Source of the DNA: Castellaniella sp034675905
GTDB taxonomy: Bacteria; Pseudomonadota; Gammaproteobacteria; Burkholderiales; Burkholderiaceae_B
Assembly (NCBI RefSeq): GCF_034675905.1
Contig: NZ_JAUCCV010000004.1
Coordinates: 117,119 to 181,118 of the forward strand
Length of the DNA stretch: 64,000 bases
Reading direction: 5' to 3'
Part shown: one piece after another, positions 37,046 through 45,560 of the stretch
Layout of the letters: every line of letters starts with the position of its first letter
How positions within the stretch are numbered: position 1 is the stretch's first letter
Translations under genes and position numbers: made by a program
Notes under the pieces: generated by a model
Database searches by the model: none
What the model was told of the DNA's origin: nothing
Seen by the model: only the letters and a program-made list of their open reading frames with translations

Positions 37046-38506
37046 GAGGTTTTCGTTGCCAAAGCCGAGGTCGGCTCTTGGAGGGGACGCAGCATGGCGT
37101 CGGGCATGGGGCCACGGCGTCGATTTCCCGCAACTCGTTGGGGGGGGAGAGGGGGATGCGGGGCGGCGCCACGCTGTGAACGATCCAGGCCCACGGCTCG
37201 ATGCCCGCGGGGGGTGTTGAGGTTGGCGCTCAGCAGGGCGTGGTTTCGGCCAGGGTGCAAGAGCACCTGGTCTGCTCGGGTCTGCAACTGCATAGGGTCG
37301 TGAAAGAACGCCCGTCTCACCCATCTGCGGGGTGCGGGTGGGGGGGGGTCGAGCAGAGAAGGTGTGGCGTGGGGGGTGTCCCCCGACTTTCTGCCCGGGG
37401 GGGGGGCGGAGGCGGTGAGGGCGAGCGCGGCCAGAAGGGGGCGGGGTGCGCGCCGGTGTCCATCAATGTGGCGTAGGTGGGGCTTTGGGGGTCGAGGGTG
37501 AGAGAGATTGGGAAGCGACCTTCAGGTGTCGGCAGTGCGCAGGGGTCGGAGGTGGTGAGTGCACGGGCAGCCCCGGCCCGCCAGCTCACGGCAATGGCGG
37601 CGGCCAGCGTGGTCTTGCCCACGCCCCCTGCCCATCACATGACCAGACCGGCCCTCGGCAGCGACTTCATCGACCAGGGGGAAAGTCCGGTGCATTGTCT
37701 GGTCGGGCAGTCGATGGCATCGGCGCCTACGGGCGTCGGTATGACCAGCAGATGGCGCAGGCGTCGAGGCCACGAGGTTGACGGCTTGAGCGCGATCTGT
37801 CGAGGCAAGCCGGAGGACAGACGGATGGCGGCAGCGTAGCCTGCTCTTTTTCGTAGATGGAGCGGCAAGCGTATCGGTTTCGGCCTCGCTGGCAGGAAAT
37901 CGCGTTGATGACCAGGTGTTGCTGGCGGCCGATAGCGGCCAGTTCTTATGGGTGGGGCCGCCTCGCGCAGCGTGGGGCGCTGCGCAGGGCAACGACTGGG
38001 TGGAAGGGTCGGCCAACGCCTCTACCGCAGCCTTGTACTGATGGCTGTTTTCCAGGCCCGCCAGCGGCCCCGGCCGACGCTCGCCTTGCCTGCTTCCAGG
38101 CCCCCATGGCCCGGGTTGCAGAGGGGTGGTGTGGCGGTAGGGGCTGTGGAAATGGGGCGTATCTGCGTGCGCCGCACGGTCAGAGGGCCGTGAATCTCGA
38201 AGGCGGCGTTTCCGTGGTGCAGGCCCCGAAGGGTTCTCGTGCCATCCCTACCGCTCGGGCCACGCTCGCTGGGCCGACTTGCGGTCAGGTACGTTGCGCG
38301 GCTGCCTGGGGTCGTTTCCAGTGCCCATGATTCGGCAGGCGGATCGTCGGTGTGGTTTCCGTGCGTTCGCCGCCTGCCCCACGTTGGGCCGGGTCGGTAC
38401 TGAGAGCAGCCAGCTTGCCTGGGGCAGTTGGGCCGTTGCGAGGCGATGGAGGTCTTGCCGCGCCCCTGCGGTGAAAAACAGGGGAGGCGGTGGGTCAGAA
38501 GTGCAT
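37042..38506 (-). pseudogene. arsA: arsA, arsenite efflux pump ATPase (frameshifted, with deletions)
   Basis: ArsA powers arsenite export with ArsB-type pumps. The N-terminal P-loop region is seen as LFFTAGARQDL, a damaged LFFTGKGGVGKT. The second P-loop region reads through frames as VMGKGG-GKTTLAAAIAVS near 37600, followed by LTTSDP. The C-terminal part has EPWAW and ATKTS-type ends. The frame breaks repeatedly, and the gene spans about 1.46 kb where about 1.75 kb is usual, so roughly a sixth is missing. The start at 38506 overlaps the end of arsD. Whether the cell has an intact copy cannot be told from this sequence. Confidence 0.7.
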
Positions 38507-38848
38507 GGGATTCTGTTCAGAGGCGGCCGCCAGGGAGGTTTTGGGTGGCGAGGCTTCGGGCGCCTCGATGCCGCCAGCGGGTCAATTCGCTTCGGCTGGG
38601 GTGCGGCCGGCCAAGGCCCCTCCCTCGACCAGACAGGGGCGCGCCTTTGGCCCGAGCGTTGCAAAAAGCCTTTCACGTCGGGTTTTCGGCGAAGAGGGGT
38701 TGTGTGCCAGGTTGAAGCGTTCGACCTGGCACCGTTTTGCTTGGCCCAATCCACATCGGCGGCGAAGTTCACCAAGTTTTGATCCACTTCAACGCCACAT
38801 ACGCCAGTGCTGCAACATAGGCCGGGTCGAAATCTGGATGTTTGGCAT
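38495..38848 (-). pseudogene. arsD: arsD, arsenite metallochaperone (frameshifted)
   Basis: ArsD hands As(III) to ArsA. The start at 38848 reads MPNIQI, then after a one-base loss the frame resumes as VDQNLVNFAADVDWAKQNGA, the ArsD core. Further on, VKGFLQRSGQ and AGRYPKR are recognisable in shifted frames. The CC/C arsenite-binding cysteines expected after FDPA fall in a shifted part. Length 354 bp is near the normal 360. It lies between arsC and arsA. Confidence 0.75.
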
Positions 38849-38887
38849 GGGGTGTCCTTTAAATTGGTTGTTGATGAGTGACGCTCT

Positions 38888-39357
38888 TCACTCTTGGCCG
38901 ATGTTTCGCTGGTTGAGCGACATGGCGTCAGGCGTTGAGTGGAGCGAGAGAAAAGCTGATGCGGCGGCGCAAGATCAGCGCGGCATCCTTGAAGTTTGGT
39001 CGTTGTTTTCGTGCCTCGACGGCTGCCGGATCGGGCCGCCCCAGTGAGCCGATACCGGCTTGCCCGGCCAAAACGGGCACGCCTCGCCAGCGGCGTTGCG
39101 AGACGGTAAAAATGAAGTCGAACACCGGCGCCCCCGGCGCTACGAACTCATCCCAGTTTGTGCGGTAGCCAGTCGTTGGCATGTGCAGCCTCTCCAGCGT
39201 GGCGAGCGCCAGCGGATGCACTTCGCCCTGGGCTGGCTACCTGCCGAGTCGCCCGAAGCGCCCTTGGCCCAGTTTGTTGAGGATGCCTTCGGCGAGGATG
39301 GAGCGTGCGGAATTGCCGTGCAGATGAACAGTGCGTTGTTGCGGCCTCTGTGGTCAT
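38888..39357 (-). pseudogene. arsC: arsC, arsenate reductase (frameshifted)
   Basis: Low-molecular-weight-phosphatase-like arsenate reductase. The start at 39357 gives MTTEAATTHC; the catalytic CTGNSARSILAEG loop is recoverable only by joining frames. Then VHPLALATLERLHMPTTGYR and APGAPVFDFIFTV are readable almost intact, and the C-terminal region ends near NIGQE at 38888. At about 156 codons it is slightly short, from small deletions. It is placed between arsI and arsD. Confidence 0.78.
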
Positions 39358-39367
39358 GGTGTGTTTC

Positions 39368-39787
39368 TCAAAGAGGAAGAAGGGGGCTTGCTGTGCAGAA
39401 GCCGGTGCGGTGATCGGTGTCGTGTGAGGCCGCTTCATGGAAGACCGGGATGCTGCCTAACGTGTGGAAGTGCTCCCAGGCAATACCCTGCGGATCGGTG
39501 ACCCAATGCTTCTCGTGGTGCGTAGCAGAGGTGGTGTGCCTTCGTCGAGCAACTTCATGTCGGCGGTGTGCGCGGAGTTTCAGGGCGGCCGTTCCTCGGC
39601 GTCGTCGGTCTGGTGCCAGGTGGTCGATGCCGGTTGTGCGGGTGGAGATGGCGAAGTTGACCGGCGGGTCTTCGAGCATCCACTTCGCGTAGTCGCCTTC
39701 GACGCGCGCAGGCTGCGCCGCGAATAGTTGGGAATAGAAGCCGATGCGCGGTTAAGTCATGGTGAGGTGGACGTGGAAGCGCTTCAT
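39368..39787 (-). pseudogene. arsI: arsI/cadI, VOC-family protein of the ars operon (frameshifted)
   Basis: Glyoxalase/VOC-fold protein of the ArsI/CadI family, some members of which cleave the C-As bond of trivalent organoarsenicals. The start at 39787 reads MKRFHVHLTMT, and in a second frame MLEDPPVNFAISTRTTGIDHL and KHWVTDPQGIAWEHFHTLG are clear. The C-terminus is frame-shifted into an Ala/Pro-rich tail. Without an intact frame the cysteine pair that distinguishes true ArsI lyases cannot be scored, so CadI-like is equally possible. Confidence 0.72.
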
Positions 39788-39798
39788 GGAGAGTTCTT

Positions 39799-40114
39799 TC
39801 AGAGGAGGACAGGTGGAGGGAGATTCAGTGCTTCGCATACGCCGCCCTGGCGGTGTCGGTCATGTAGCCAAGCAGACTGTTCTCTGCGCGAAGTCGGCGC
39901 GATAGATCAGGTTGCGCCCTTGCTGTTCGATGGTGAGAGGCGCGTGAGCCGCTCCTTCAGATGGAAGGACAGAGAGTTGCGGGCCACGTCGGCTGGTCGG
40001 CCAAGACGCTGGGCGTCAGCCCCTCGGGGCCTGCGACGACCAGGGCGCGGAACACGCGCAGGCGTTGGGTGTGGGCCAGGGCACCGAGGGCGGAAACAGC
40101 TTGATCTTCGTTAT
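39799..40114 (-). pseudogene. arsR: arsR, ArsR/SmtB-family repressor (start codon and frame damaged)
   Basis: Winged-helix arsenic-responsive repressor of the operon. Joined frames give EDQAVSALGALAHTQRLRVF, ALVVAGPEGLTPSVLAD and ARNSLSFHLKEL, then a C-terminal GGVCEALNLPP. The expected start ATGAACGAAGAT reads ATAACGAAGAT, as if one G had been dropped at about 40113. The gene is first in the minus-strand ars operon. Confidence 0.72.
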
Positions 40115-40150
40115 GGTTCGATAATACACATTTTAATCATTGTGCAGAAA
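40112..40150 (-). promoter_or_regulatory. Promoter/operator region of the ars operon
   Basis: Just upstream of arsR the minus strand reads AATGTGTATTATCGAACCAT, AT-rich with a TATTAT element suiting a -10 box that would overlap an ArsR operator. Sequence errors nearby prevent exact assignment. Confidence 0.4.
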
Positions 40151-40600
40151 CCAGCAAACAGAACCTCGTGCCGCCGTCGGGTTCGCGGGCTATGTCCCGC
40201 GCTTCGTGTCGAATCACGGCCATCCGGCTATGCCCCCTGGCGCCTCCGACCTGGGTGCTCTGCTCGCCTAAAACCGACGCATATGGAGGTGCAAGGGGGC
40301 GGTCTTGCTGTTCCCTTCATCGTGCCACGGCGTGCTCGCCGTCAAGGGCTGCGCGCCGATGGCGCTTGCGTCCTGGCGGCCGTCGTTGCCCCCTGGCTGC
40401 GCTGCGCCGTGCCACGAAAGGGTCGGGCAATTCCGCCCGGCAACCCTTAGGAGTTCACCATGAACAACGCACTCTCACTGACGGCAGCGGTGTGCTGTGG
40501 CAGGCCGCGAATCGCTGGAGCCCGGACTTCGATCGGCGCCCGTGGTCAAGCTGTTCAGCCGGATCGCCAGCGCCGCCGCGCCGTGTCGGCGGCGCTGGAG
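40150..40600 (+). other. Unassigned stretch between arsR and trbG, with a possible DUF2958-like start
   Basis: No intact gene. A ribosome site (AGGAGTTCACC) precedes an ATG at 40460 reading MNNALSLT. After frame correction, the following bases give DFDRRPVVKLF, a pattern resembling the PVVKLF core of DUF2958 proteins common on integrative elements. The sequence then passes into trbG without a normal trbG start, so two element segments may have been fused here, in the cell or in the assembly. Confidence 0.35.
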
Positions 40601-40603
40601 GAT

Positions 40604-40887
40604 CCGCTTCCGTTACGCGGTATGGGCAGCACCCGCCGTGGAAGCCGCTGCGTGCCTTCGATGACGGCGAGAAGGTCTATATCCAGTTTCCGGCGGGCAT
40701 TGCCCAGGGCGAGTGCCGCCGCTGTTCGTCATCGGTGTGAGGGCGACGGGCAACTGGTGAACTATCGTTTCCGCTCGCCGTATACACGTGGTCGCCTGTT
40801 CGGCGCGGCCGAACTGGGCTGGGCGGCGATGGCGGCGACGTGGTGCGGATCGAGCGCACCGATGGCGTGGCGCGGAGGAAGCCATGA
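40604..40887 (+). pseudogene. trbG: trbG, 3' part only (conjugal transfer protein TrbG)
   Basis: Type IV secretion outer-membrane-complex protein (VirB9 family). Only the C-terminal domain is present: RFRYAV, then GQHPPWKPLRAFDDGEKVYIQFPAGIAQGE in one frame and LVNYRFRSPY and RLFGAAEL in another. It ends DGVARRKP with a TGA that overlaps the trbI ATG. The first two-thirds (signal peptide and N-terminal domain) are absent, replaced by unrelated sequence. Confidence 0.75.
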
Positions 40888-42121
40888 GCCAGGATGACAC
40901 TCCCGCCTCGCCGCTCCGCCGGCAGGAAGGTGGCGCCCGAGGCTGTGGCGCTGCGTGCCCAGCCGCGTCCGGTCCGCGCCTGACCGGCGCACGCTGGCCA
41001 TCCTCGCGGGCGGCCTGTCGGTCGCCGTGGGGGCCACGATGGTCGCTGCCCGCAGCGGCGCGGTACGGGCGAGCAAACCGGCTTTACAACGTCGATCGCG
41101 TCTCGAAGTCCGAAGGGCTGGATGCGCTACCGACGGACTACTCGAAGCTGCCGCCAGCCTTGCCGCCGATGTACCCGAGCTGGGGCCGCCGCTGCCGGGC
41201 GATCTCGGCCCGCCATCGTGAAGTCGCAGCGCCGGTGACGCCGCCTACGCGGCTCCCGGCCACGACCCGAACGATGCGCTGCGAAGGAGCCGAAGCTGCC
41301 GCAGCATCGTCCGGCTCCGCTCGGGTGCGAGGCGGCCGCGCCGGTCGCAAGTCGCAGGCCGCCACTGCGCCGGGCTTCGCCGCCAATGCGGCGTTCGACC
41401 CGATGGCCGCCGGGCCGGCCTCGACGGCGGCCCAGCCTGCCGACCGACCGCCGTGCAGACCGGAAGACCAGAAGGAGGCTTTCCTGAAAGGCGGCTCTAC
41501 GGAAACCCGCAATTCCGGCAACCTGACCCTGCCGGCTTCGCCGTATCAGGTCATGGCCGGACGGTGGTCGCCGGAGCGCTGGTGACGGGCATCAAGTCGG
41601 ATTGCCCGGCGACGTGATCGCCACTGGAAGAGCCGGTCTATGACACGGCCACCGGGCGTTTCCTGCTGATCCCGCAGGGTTCGCGCATCCTGGGCAAATA
41701 CAACAGCCAGGTCAGTTACGGGCAGAGCCGCGTTCAGTCGTTGGAATCGGATCATTCTGCCGGCAGTCTTCGTTGACGCTCGACAATCTGGCGGCGCAGA
41801 TCCGGCGGTATGCCGGCCTGGAAGACGATGTGGACTACCACTGGGGCCGCATTTTGCCGGTGCGGCGCTGACGACCCTGCTGGGGTTGGCGCCGAGTGGC
41901 CGCGCCGGAGAATCGACAAGATGGCGATCGCGTCTCATTGCCGGGCGTGACAGTTACAGGACACGGTGAATCAAATCGGCCAGGAAGTGACCCGGCGCAA
42001 CCTCAACATCCAGCCCACCTTGACCCAACGGCCCGGCCTGCCGGTGCGGATCATCGTCAACCGCGACTTGGTGTTACGGCCGTACCAGCCGCTATTCTTC
42101 AATCGGGGGACTTCACGATGA
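40884..42121 (+). pseudogene. trbI: trbI, conjugal transfer protein TrbI (multiple frameshifts)
   Basis: VirB10-like inner/outer-membrane bridging protein of the conjugative type IV secretion channel. Reading across frames: MSQDDTPASPL at the start, RRTLAILAGGLSVAV (membrane segment), YNVDRVSKSEGLDALPTDY, KEAFLKGGSTETRNSGNL, SPYQVMAG, then FLLIPQGSRILGKYNSQVSYGQSRVQ, LEDDVDYHWGRI and the end RIIVNRDLVLRPYQPLFFNRG (each cited in part). Most breaks are single-base losses in short homopolymers, such as one T missing in ATTTTTGCC near 41851. Length is close to normal. Confidence 0.85.
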
Positions 42122-42356
42122 GCACAACCAAGAAGCTGCGGCTGGGGCCGCTGCCCAAGACCGAAGCGTCAAGCTCACCTTTGCCTGCCCGGCCAGTCTT
42201 AACCGACCTCGACCGCTACGCCGCGCTGCACGCGCAGGCGTATGGGAGGAGTGATGCGGCGACACTGATCCCGCACATGCTGGAAGCGTTCATGGCGGGG
42301 GATCGGGGATTAGAAAAGGAGGGGCAGGCAAGGCCGCCCCGCCGAAGCCGAGTTGA
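42118..42356 (+). pseudogene. DUF2274 protein gene following trbI (frameshifted)
   Basis: The small gene that regularly follows trbI in Tn4371-like elements. The ATG overlaps the trbI stop. It reads MSTTKKLRLGPLPKTEAS, then after frame shifts LDRYAALHAQAYG and AATLIPHMLEAFMAGDRG, ending KAAPPKPS at 42356. About 80 codons. DUF2274 proteins look like small ribbon-helix-helix DNA-binding proteins; function unproven. Confidence 0.8.
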
Positions 42357-42387
42357 CGATGCGACGCCTCTACCATCCGCCCACGAT

Positions 42388-42415
42388 GAAAGCGCAGCCC
42401 AAGGGCTGCGCTTTC
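42388..42415. terminator. Stem-loop after the trb module
   Basis: GAAAGCGCAGCCC and GGGCTGCGCTTTC form a 13-bp perfect inverted repeat separated by AA. It follows the last trb-linked gene and is the probable end of that transcript. About 190 bp of apparently non-coding sequence lies between it and the proposed right end. Confidence 0.65.
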
Positions 42416-42611
42416 GCTTTGAGCGGTGGCTTGCGTATGATGGCGGTGCGACCTTGCCCGCTCCGCCGCTCCTGGCTTGCTCCGCGAGCGCCTATGCGGC
42501 ACCTAGCTCAAAACGGGTAAGAGCACACCGAGGCCGAAGTCTGGCCTACCTATTGCCCCACAAGACCTTTCGTACCGTTGCATGTCCGCACTAACGACTT
42601 GACAGCGGACA

Positions 42612-42619
42612 TTTTTTAT
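42612..42619. other. Candidate attR core TTTTTTAT
   Basis: Identical to 33823-33830. From here to the DUF1178 stop the sequence is of normal quality and codon use, consistent with return to chromosome. Confidence 0.4.
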
Positions 42620-42631
42620 GGCCGACGTCGC

Positions 42632-43129
42632 CTACTGCAGCCGGTCGTCGTCCAGGATATCGGGAATCGGCATGATGGAAATACCGTCCTCGACCAGTTC
42701 ACGGCATTCTTCGACGGATGCCGTGCCGCGGATCGGGCGTTCCTCGATTTCACCGCTGTGCATGCGGCGGGCTTCGTCTGCGAAACGGACGCCGACATCG
42801 TCGCTTTGGCGCACGATGCTGCGGATCTGACGCAGGACTTCGGCCTGCAAGCGCACCAATTGACCGCTGGACGGCGCGGCCACAGCGGCCCGCCCCTGGA
42901 CTGCTGGCGATTCGTCCGCAGCGGACGCCGACGCGGACGCCGGGCTGTGCCTCAGGTGGCTGATATTCAGATGCGGCGCCGAGACGCGGCGCGTGATCTG
43001 GTCGCTATGGCAGACCGGACAGCGCACCAAACCCTGCTCCCGCTGGTTGTCGTAGCTTTCCTGGGAAGCGAACCAGCCTTCGAAAACGTGGTCATGCTCA
43101 CACGCGAGATCAAATACTTTGAGTGCCAT
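42632..43129 (-). CDS. DUF1178 family protein
   Basis: A 165-residue protein of the DUF1178 family of unknown function. The N-terminus MALKVFDLACEHDHVFEGWFAS and the CPVCHSDQITRRVSAPHLN stretch (partly cited) carry Cys/His residues suited to binding a zinc ion. The middle is Ala/Ser-rich, and the C-terminus has the conserved GTASVEECRELVEDGI. The start at 43129 lies 2 bp after the stop of the upstream nuclease gene, so the two are translationally linked. Confidence 0.85.
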   Translation of the reverse strand: MALKVFDLACEHDHVFEGWFASQESYDNQREQGLVRCPVCHSDQITRRVSAPHLNISHLRHSPASASASAADESPAVQGRAAVAAPSSGQLVRLQAEVLRQIRSIVRQSDDVGVRFADEARRMHSGEIEERPIRGTASVEECRELVEDGISIMPIPDILDDDRLQ

Positions 43130-43131
43130 GA

Positions 43132-43764
43132 TCAGCAAATGGGGGTTGAGTGCCCGGTTTCAAGCGCTTTCCAGCATTTCCAGCGCCATTCCCAAGGCGG
43201 GACGGGTTTCAGGTCACGCCACAAACCCAGGCGCTGCTGGCGCGCCTGGCGCTCCAACTCGGGCAGCCCGGCATCGCGCAGATACTTGCCCTTGCCCTGC
43301 TGGTTGGCCCAGGCCATGCCGTCCGCCACCATCAAGCGATTCGCCAAGCGACCGTCCGGCAGCGGCACATCGCATATTTCACGCCCATACTGATCTTGTT
43401 CATAGCAACGCAGCGTCAGCGTCTTGCCTGCCACCAGATCCGCCAGCGCCTGGCGCGCCGCCTGCCCATAAGGCTGCCCCGGCTGCGCGCGCCCATGCCC
43501 GGTTTCAGGCGCGTCGATACTGGCCAGCCGGACACGCTGTCGCTGACGCCCCACCAACAGCGTCAAGGTATCGCCATCGGCCACCTGGACGACCCGTCCG
43601 GACAAGGCATAGGTTCGGGCCGCCGACGCCCCCGACCAGACCAGCGGGCCGGCGACGCAGACCAGCAGCGTCAGGCAGTGGCGGCGATAAGAGACAAGAA
43701 AATTCAGCACAGGAATCGGGATAAAAAAACAGGCTGCAACACAGAGCAGCCTTGGGGAGTCCAT
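43132..43764 (-). CDS. Exported thermonuclease (SNase-like)
   Basis: Staphylococcal-nuclease-fold protein. A hydrophobic N-terminal stretch (about residues 5-45) is a signal peptide or anchor. The SNase domain runs from VVQVADGDTLTLLV through RVRLASIDAPETG, which holds the Asp/Arg/Glu active-site cluster, to QYGREICDVPLPDGRLANRLMV (cited in part). About 210 residues from the ATG at 43764. Likely a periplasmic or membrane-bound DNA/RNA-degrading enzyme; partner of DUF1178 by adjacency only. Confidence 0.85.
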   Translation of the reverse strand: MDSPRLLCVAACFFIPIPVLNFLVSYRRHCLTLLVCVAGPLVWSGASAARTYALSGRVVQVADGDTLTLLVGRQRQRVRLASIDAPETGHGRAQPGQPYGQAARQALADLVAGKTLTLRCYEQDQYGREICDVPLPDGRLANRLMVADGMAWANQQGKGKYLRDAGLPELERQARQQRLGLWRDLKPVPPWEWRWKCWKALETGHSTPIC

Positions 43765-43805
43765 TGTAATGGAGCCTGGAAAAACAGGCTGCCGCCTACC
43801 CGCAT

Positions 43806-45449
43806 TCAATCCGGCCAGGCTCGCTGCAGCAGGACATCGGACGCCAAACTCAGGGCCTGGGCCCCATAGACGCGCCCGCCGCCGCCGGCCAAGCGGCTGT
43901 CGACAAACGCCCGCGACACGGGCGCCGGCGCATGCCGCAGCAGCAAATCCGCCTGCACCAGCAAGACCAGATCCTGGGCAATCTGCCGGGCCTGAGCCTG
44001 CTGCTGTTCGGCCTCCAGTCGCAGATGGCGCAACAGACGATCCGCCGCCGCCCGCAGGGCGGGCTCGTCCGCATGCGCGCGCGCCAGGGCGTCGATTTCC
44101 TGGGCAACGGGTTCAGCTTCCTGCCGGGCGGCCCGCAGCACATCCAGGCACATGACGTTGCCCGAGCCTTCCCAGATGGAATTGACCGGGGCCTCGCGAT
44201 AGAGCCGCGCCATCGGGCCGTCTTCTATATAGCCGTTGCCGCCCCAGACTTCCATGCATTCAGCGGCGGCCTCGATCGTGCGCTTGCAGACCCAGAACTT
44301 GGACGCGGGGGTAAGGATGCGGCGCAGGGCTTGTTCCGCCGCATGTTCCGGGTGATCGAAGGCCCGTGCCAGACGCAGGGCCAGCGTCGTCGCGGCCTCG
44401 CTTTCCAGCGCCAGATCGGCCAGCACCTGGCGCATCAGGGGCTGTTCAATCAGCCGACGGCCAAAGGCCCAGCGATGACGGGCATGATGGATGGCCTGAA
44501 CAACTGCCTGGCGCAACAAGGCCGCGCTGCCCAGCACGCAGTCCATGCGCGTATAGGACGCCATTTCCACCAGGGTGGCGATGCCGCGCCCGGTTTCGCC
44601 CACGCGCCGGCCCAGCGCCCCGGAAAACTCGACTTCGGCGCTGGCATTGGACCGGTTGCCCAGCTTGTCCTTCAGACGCTGGATATGGACTGCGTTACGC
44701 CGCCCCCCATCCAGCCAGCGCGGCACATAAAAGCAGGAATGCGCATCGCCGTCGCGAGCCAGCATCAAGTGGGCGTCGGACGTGGGCGAGGAAAAGAACC
44801 ATTTGTGCCCGGTCAGCCGGAACCAGCCATCGCCAACTGGTGCGGCCCAAGTGGTATTGCTGCGCAGATCGGACCCCCCCTGTTTTTCGGTCATGCCCAT
44901 GCCGATCATCATGGATTGCTTGTCCGCCACGGGCTGATCCCGCGCATCGTAGCGGCGACCGGCCAGCCTGGGCTGAAGATCGGCGAACCAGGATTCGCGA
45001 GCCAGCAGGGGAATGGCGGCGCTGGTCATGGTGATCGGACATAGCGAACCGGCTTCAACCTGGCCATGCATCAGATAATGTGCGGCGCGGGCCACATGAG
45101 CGCCCGCCGCCGGTGCAATCCAGGCACTGCTGTGCATGCCCTGGGCAAAGGCCAGCGACAGGAATTCAGTCCAACCGGGATGAAAATCAACCGCATCGAC
45201 CCGATGGCCGGTGCGATCGAATGCCCGCAAGACGGGAGACGCCCGGTTGACGTCCGCCGCCAGTCGCGCCAGATCGGACTGCCCCAGGCGCCGCCCCCAG
45301 GATTCCAGGTCGGCCTCGTGCGACTGGGCGCCTTCGCGCCGCACCCCTTGCGTCAGCGCGACATCCGTCAGAAACAGATTGCAGTCGGGCAGATCGGGCG
45401 CCTGGTTTTCCACCTGATGCGTCCCTGATGACAGGTCTTGAACATCCAT
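43806..45449 (-). CDS. aidB: AidB-like acyl-CoA dehydrogenase
   Basis: FAD-containing acyl-CoA dehydrogenase family member, 547 residues, of the AidB branch. The hallmark is GMGMTEKQGGSDLRSNTT near residue 190, along with a C-terminal region rich in basic residues (LARAHADEPALRAAADRLLRHLR). E. coli AidB binds DNA and FAD and belongs to the Ada alkylation response; its dehydrogenase activity toward isovaleryl-CoA is weak. No Ada box was identified. The methyladenine glycosylase gene lies 1.6 kb away on the other strand. Confidence 0.82.
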   Translation of the reverse strand: MDVQDLSSGTHQVENQAPDLPDCNLFLTDVALTQGVRREGAQSHEADLESWGRRLGQSDLARLAADVNRASPVLRAFDRTGHRVDAVDFHPGWTEFLSLAFAQGMHSSAWIAPAAGAHVARAAHYLMHGQVEAGSLCPITMTSAAIPLLARESWFADLQPRLAGRRYDARDQPVADKQSMMIGMGMTEKQGGSDLRSNTTWAAPVGDGWFRLTGHKWFFSSPTSDAHLMLARDGDAHSCFYVPRWLDGGRRNAVHIQRLKDKLGNRSNASAEVEFSGALGRRVGETGRGIATLVEMASYTRMDCVLGSAALLRQAVVQAIHHARHRWAFGRRLIEQPLMRQVLADLALESEAATTLALRLARAFDHPEHAAEQALRRILTPASKFWVCKRTIEAAAECMEVWGGNGYIEDGPMARLYREAPVNSIWEGSGNVMCLDVLRAARQEAEPVAQEIDALARAHADEPALRAAADRLLRHLRLEAEQQQAQARQIAQDLVLLVQADLLLRHAPAPVSRAFVDSRLAGGGGRVYGAQALSLASDVLLQRAWPD

Positions 45450-45560
45450 GTCGAAGCCCCTCGAATACGCGCAACGTCACGAACCAGTCTACCTGCGATT
45501 TCCAATGGCGGACAGGCCCCCGATACAATCGGGGTACACCGATCCCAGGAGCTCTCCGCC

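Larger units (their letters stand above)
33823..42619. mobile_element. Putative Tn4371-like integrative element remnant, sequence badly corrupted
   Basis: Between efp and the DUF1178 gene lies 8.8 kb unlike the rest of the window. It contains a frameshifted arsenic operon on the minus strand and, at its right end, the tail of a trb conjugation module (trbG, trbI, DUF2274), as in the right end of Tn4371-like ICEs. TTTTTTAT occurs at both edges; the family is reported to use a TTTTTCAT core. No integrase, relaxase or replication gene can be read. Frames break every few tens of codons and the centre is dominated by G runs. Either most of the element is missing from the assembly, or this is a small derivative. 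Boundaries are inference. Confidence 0.6.
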
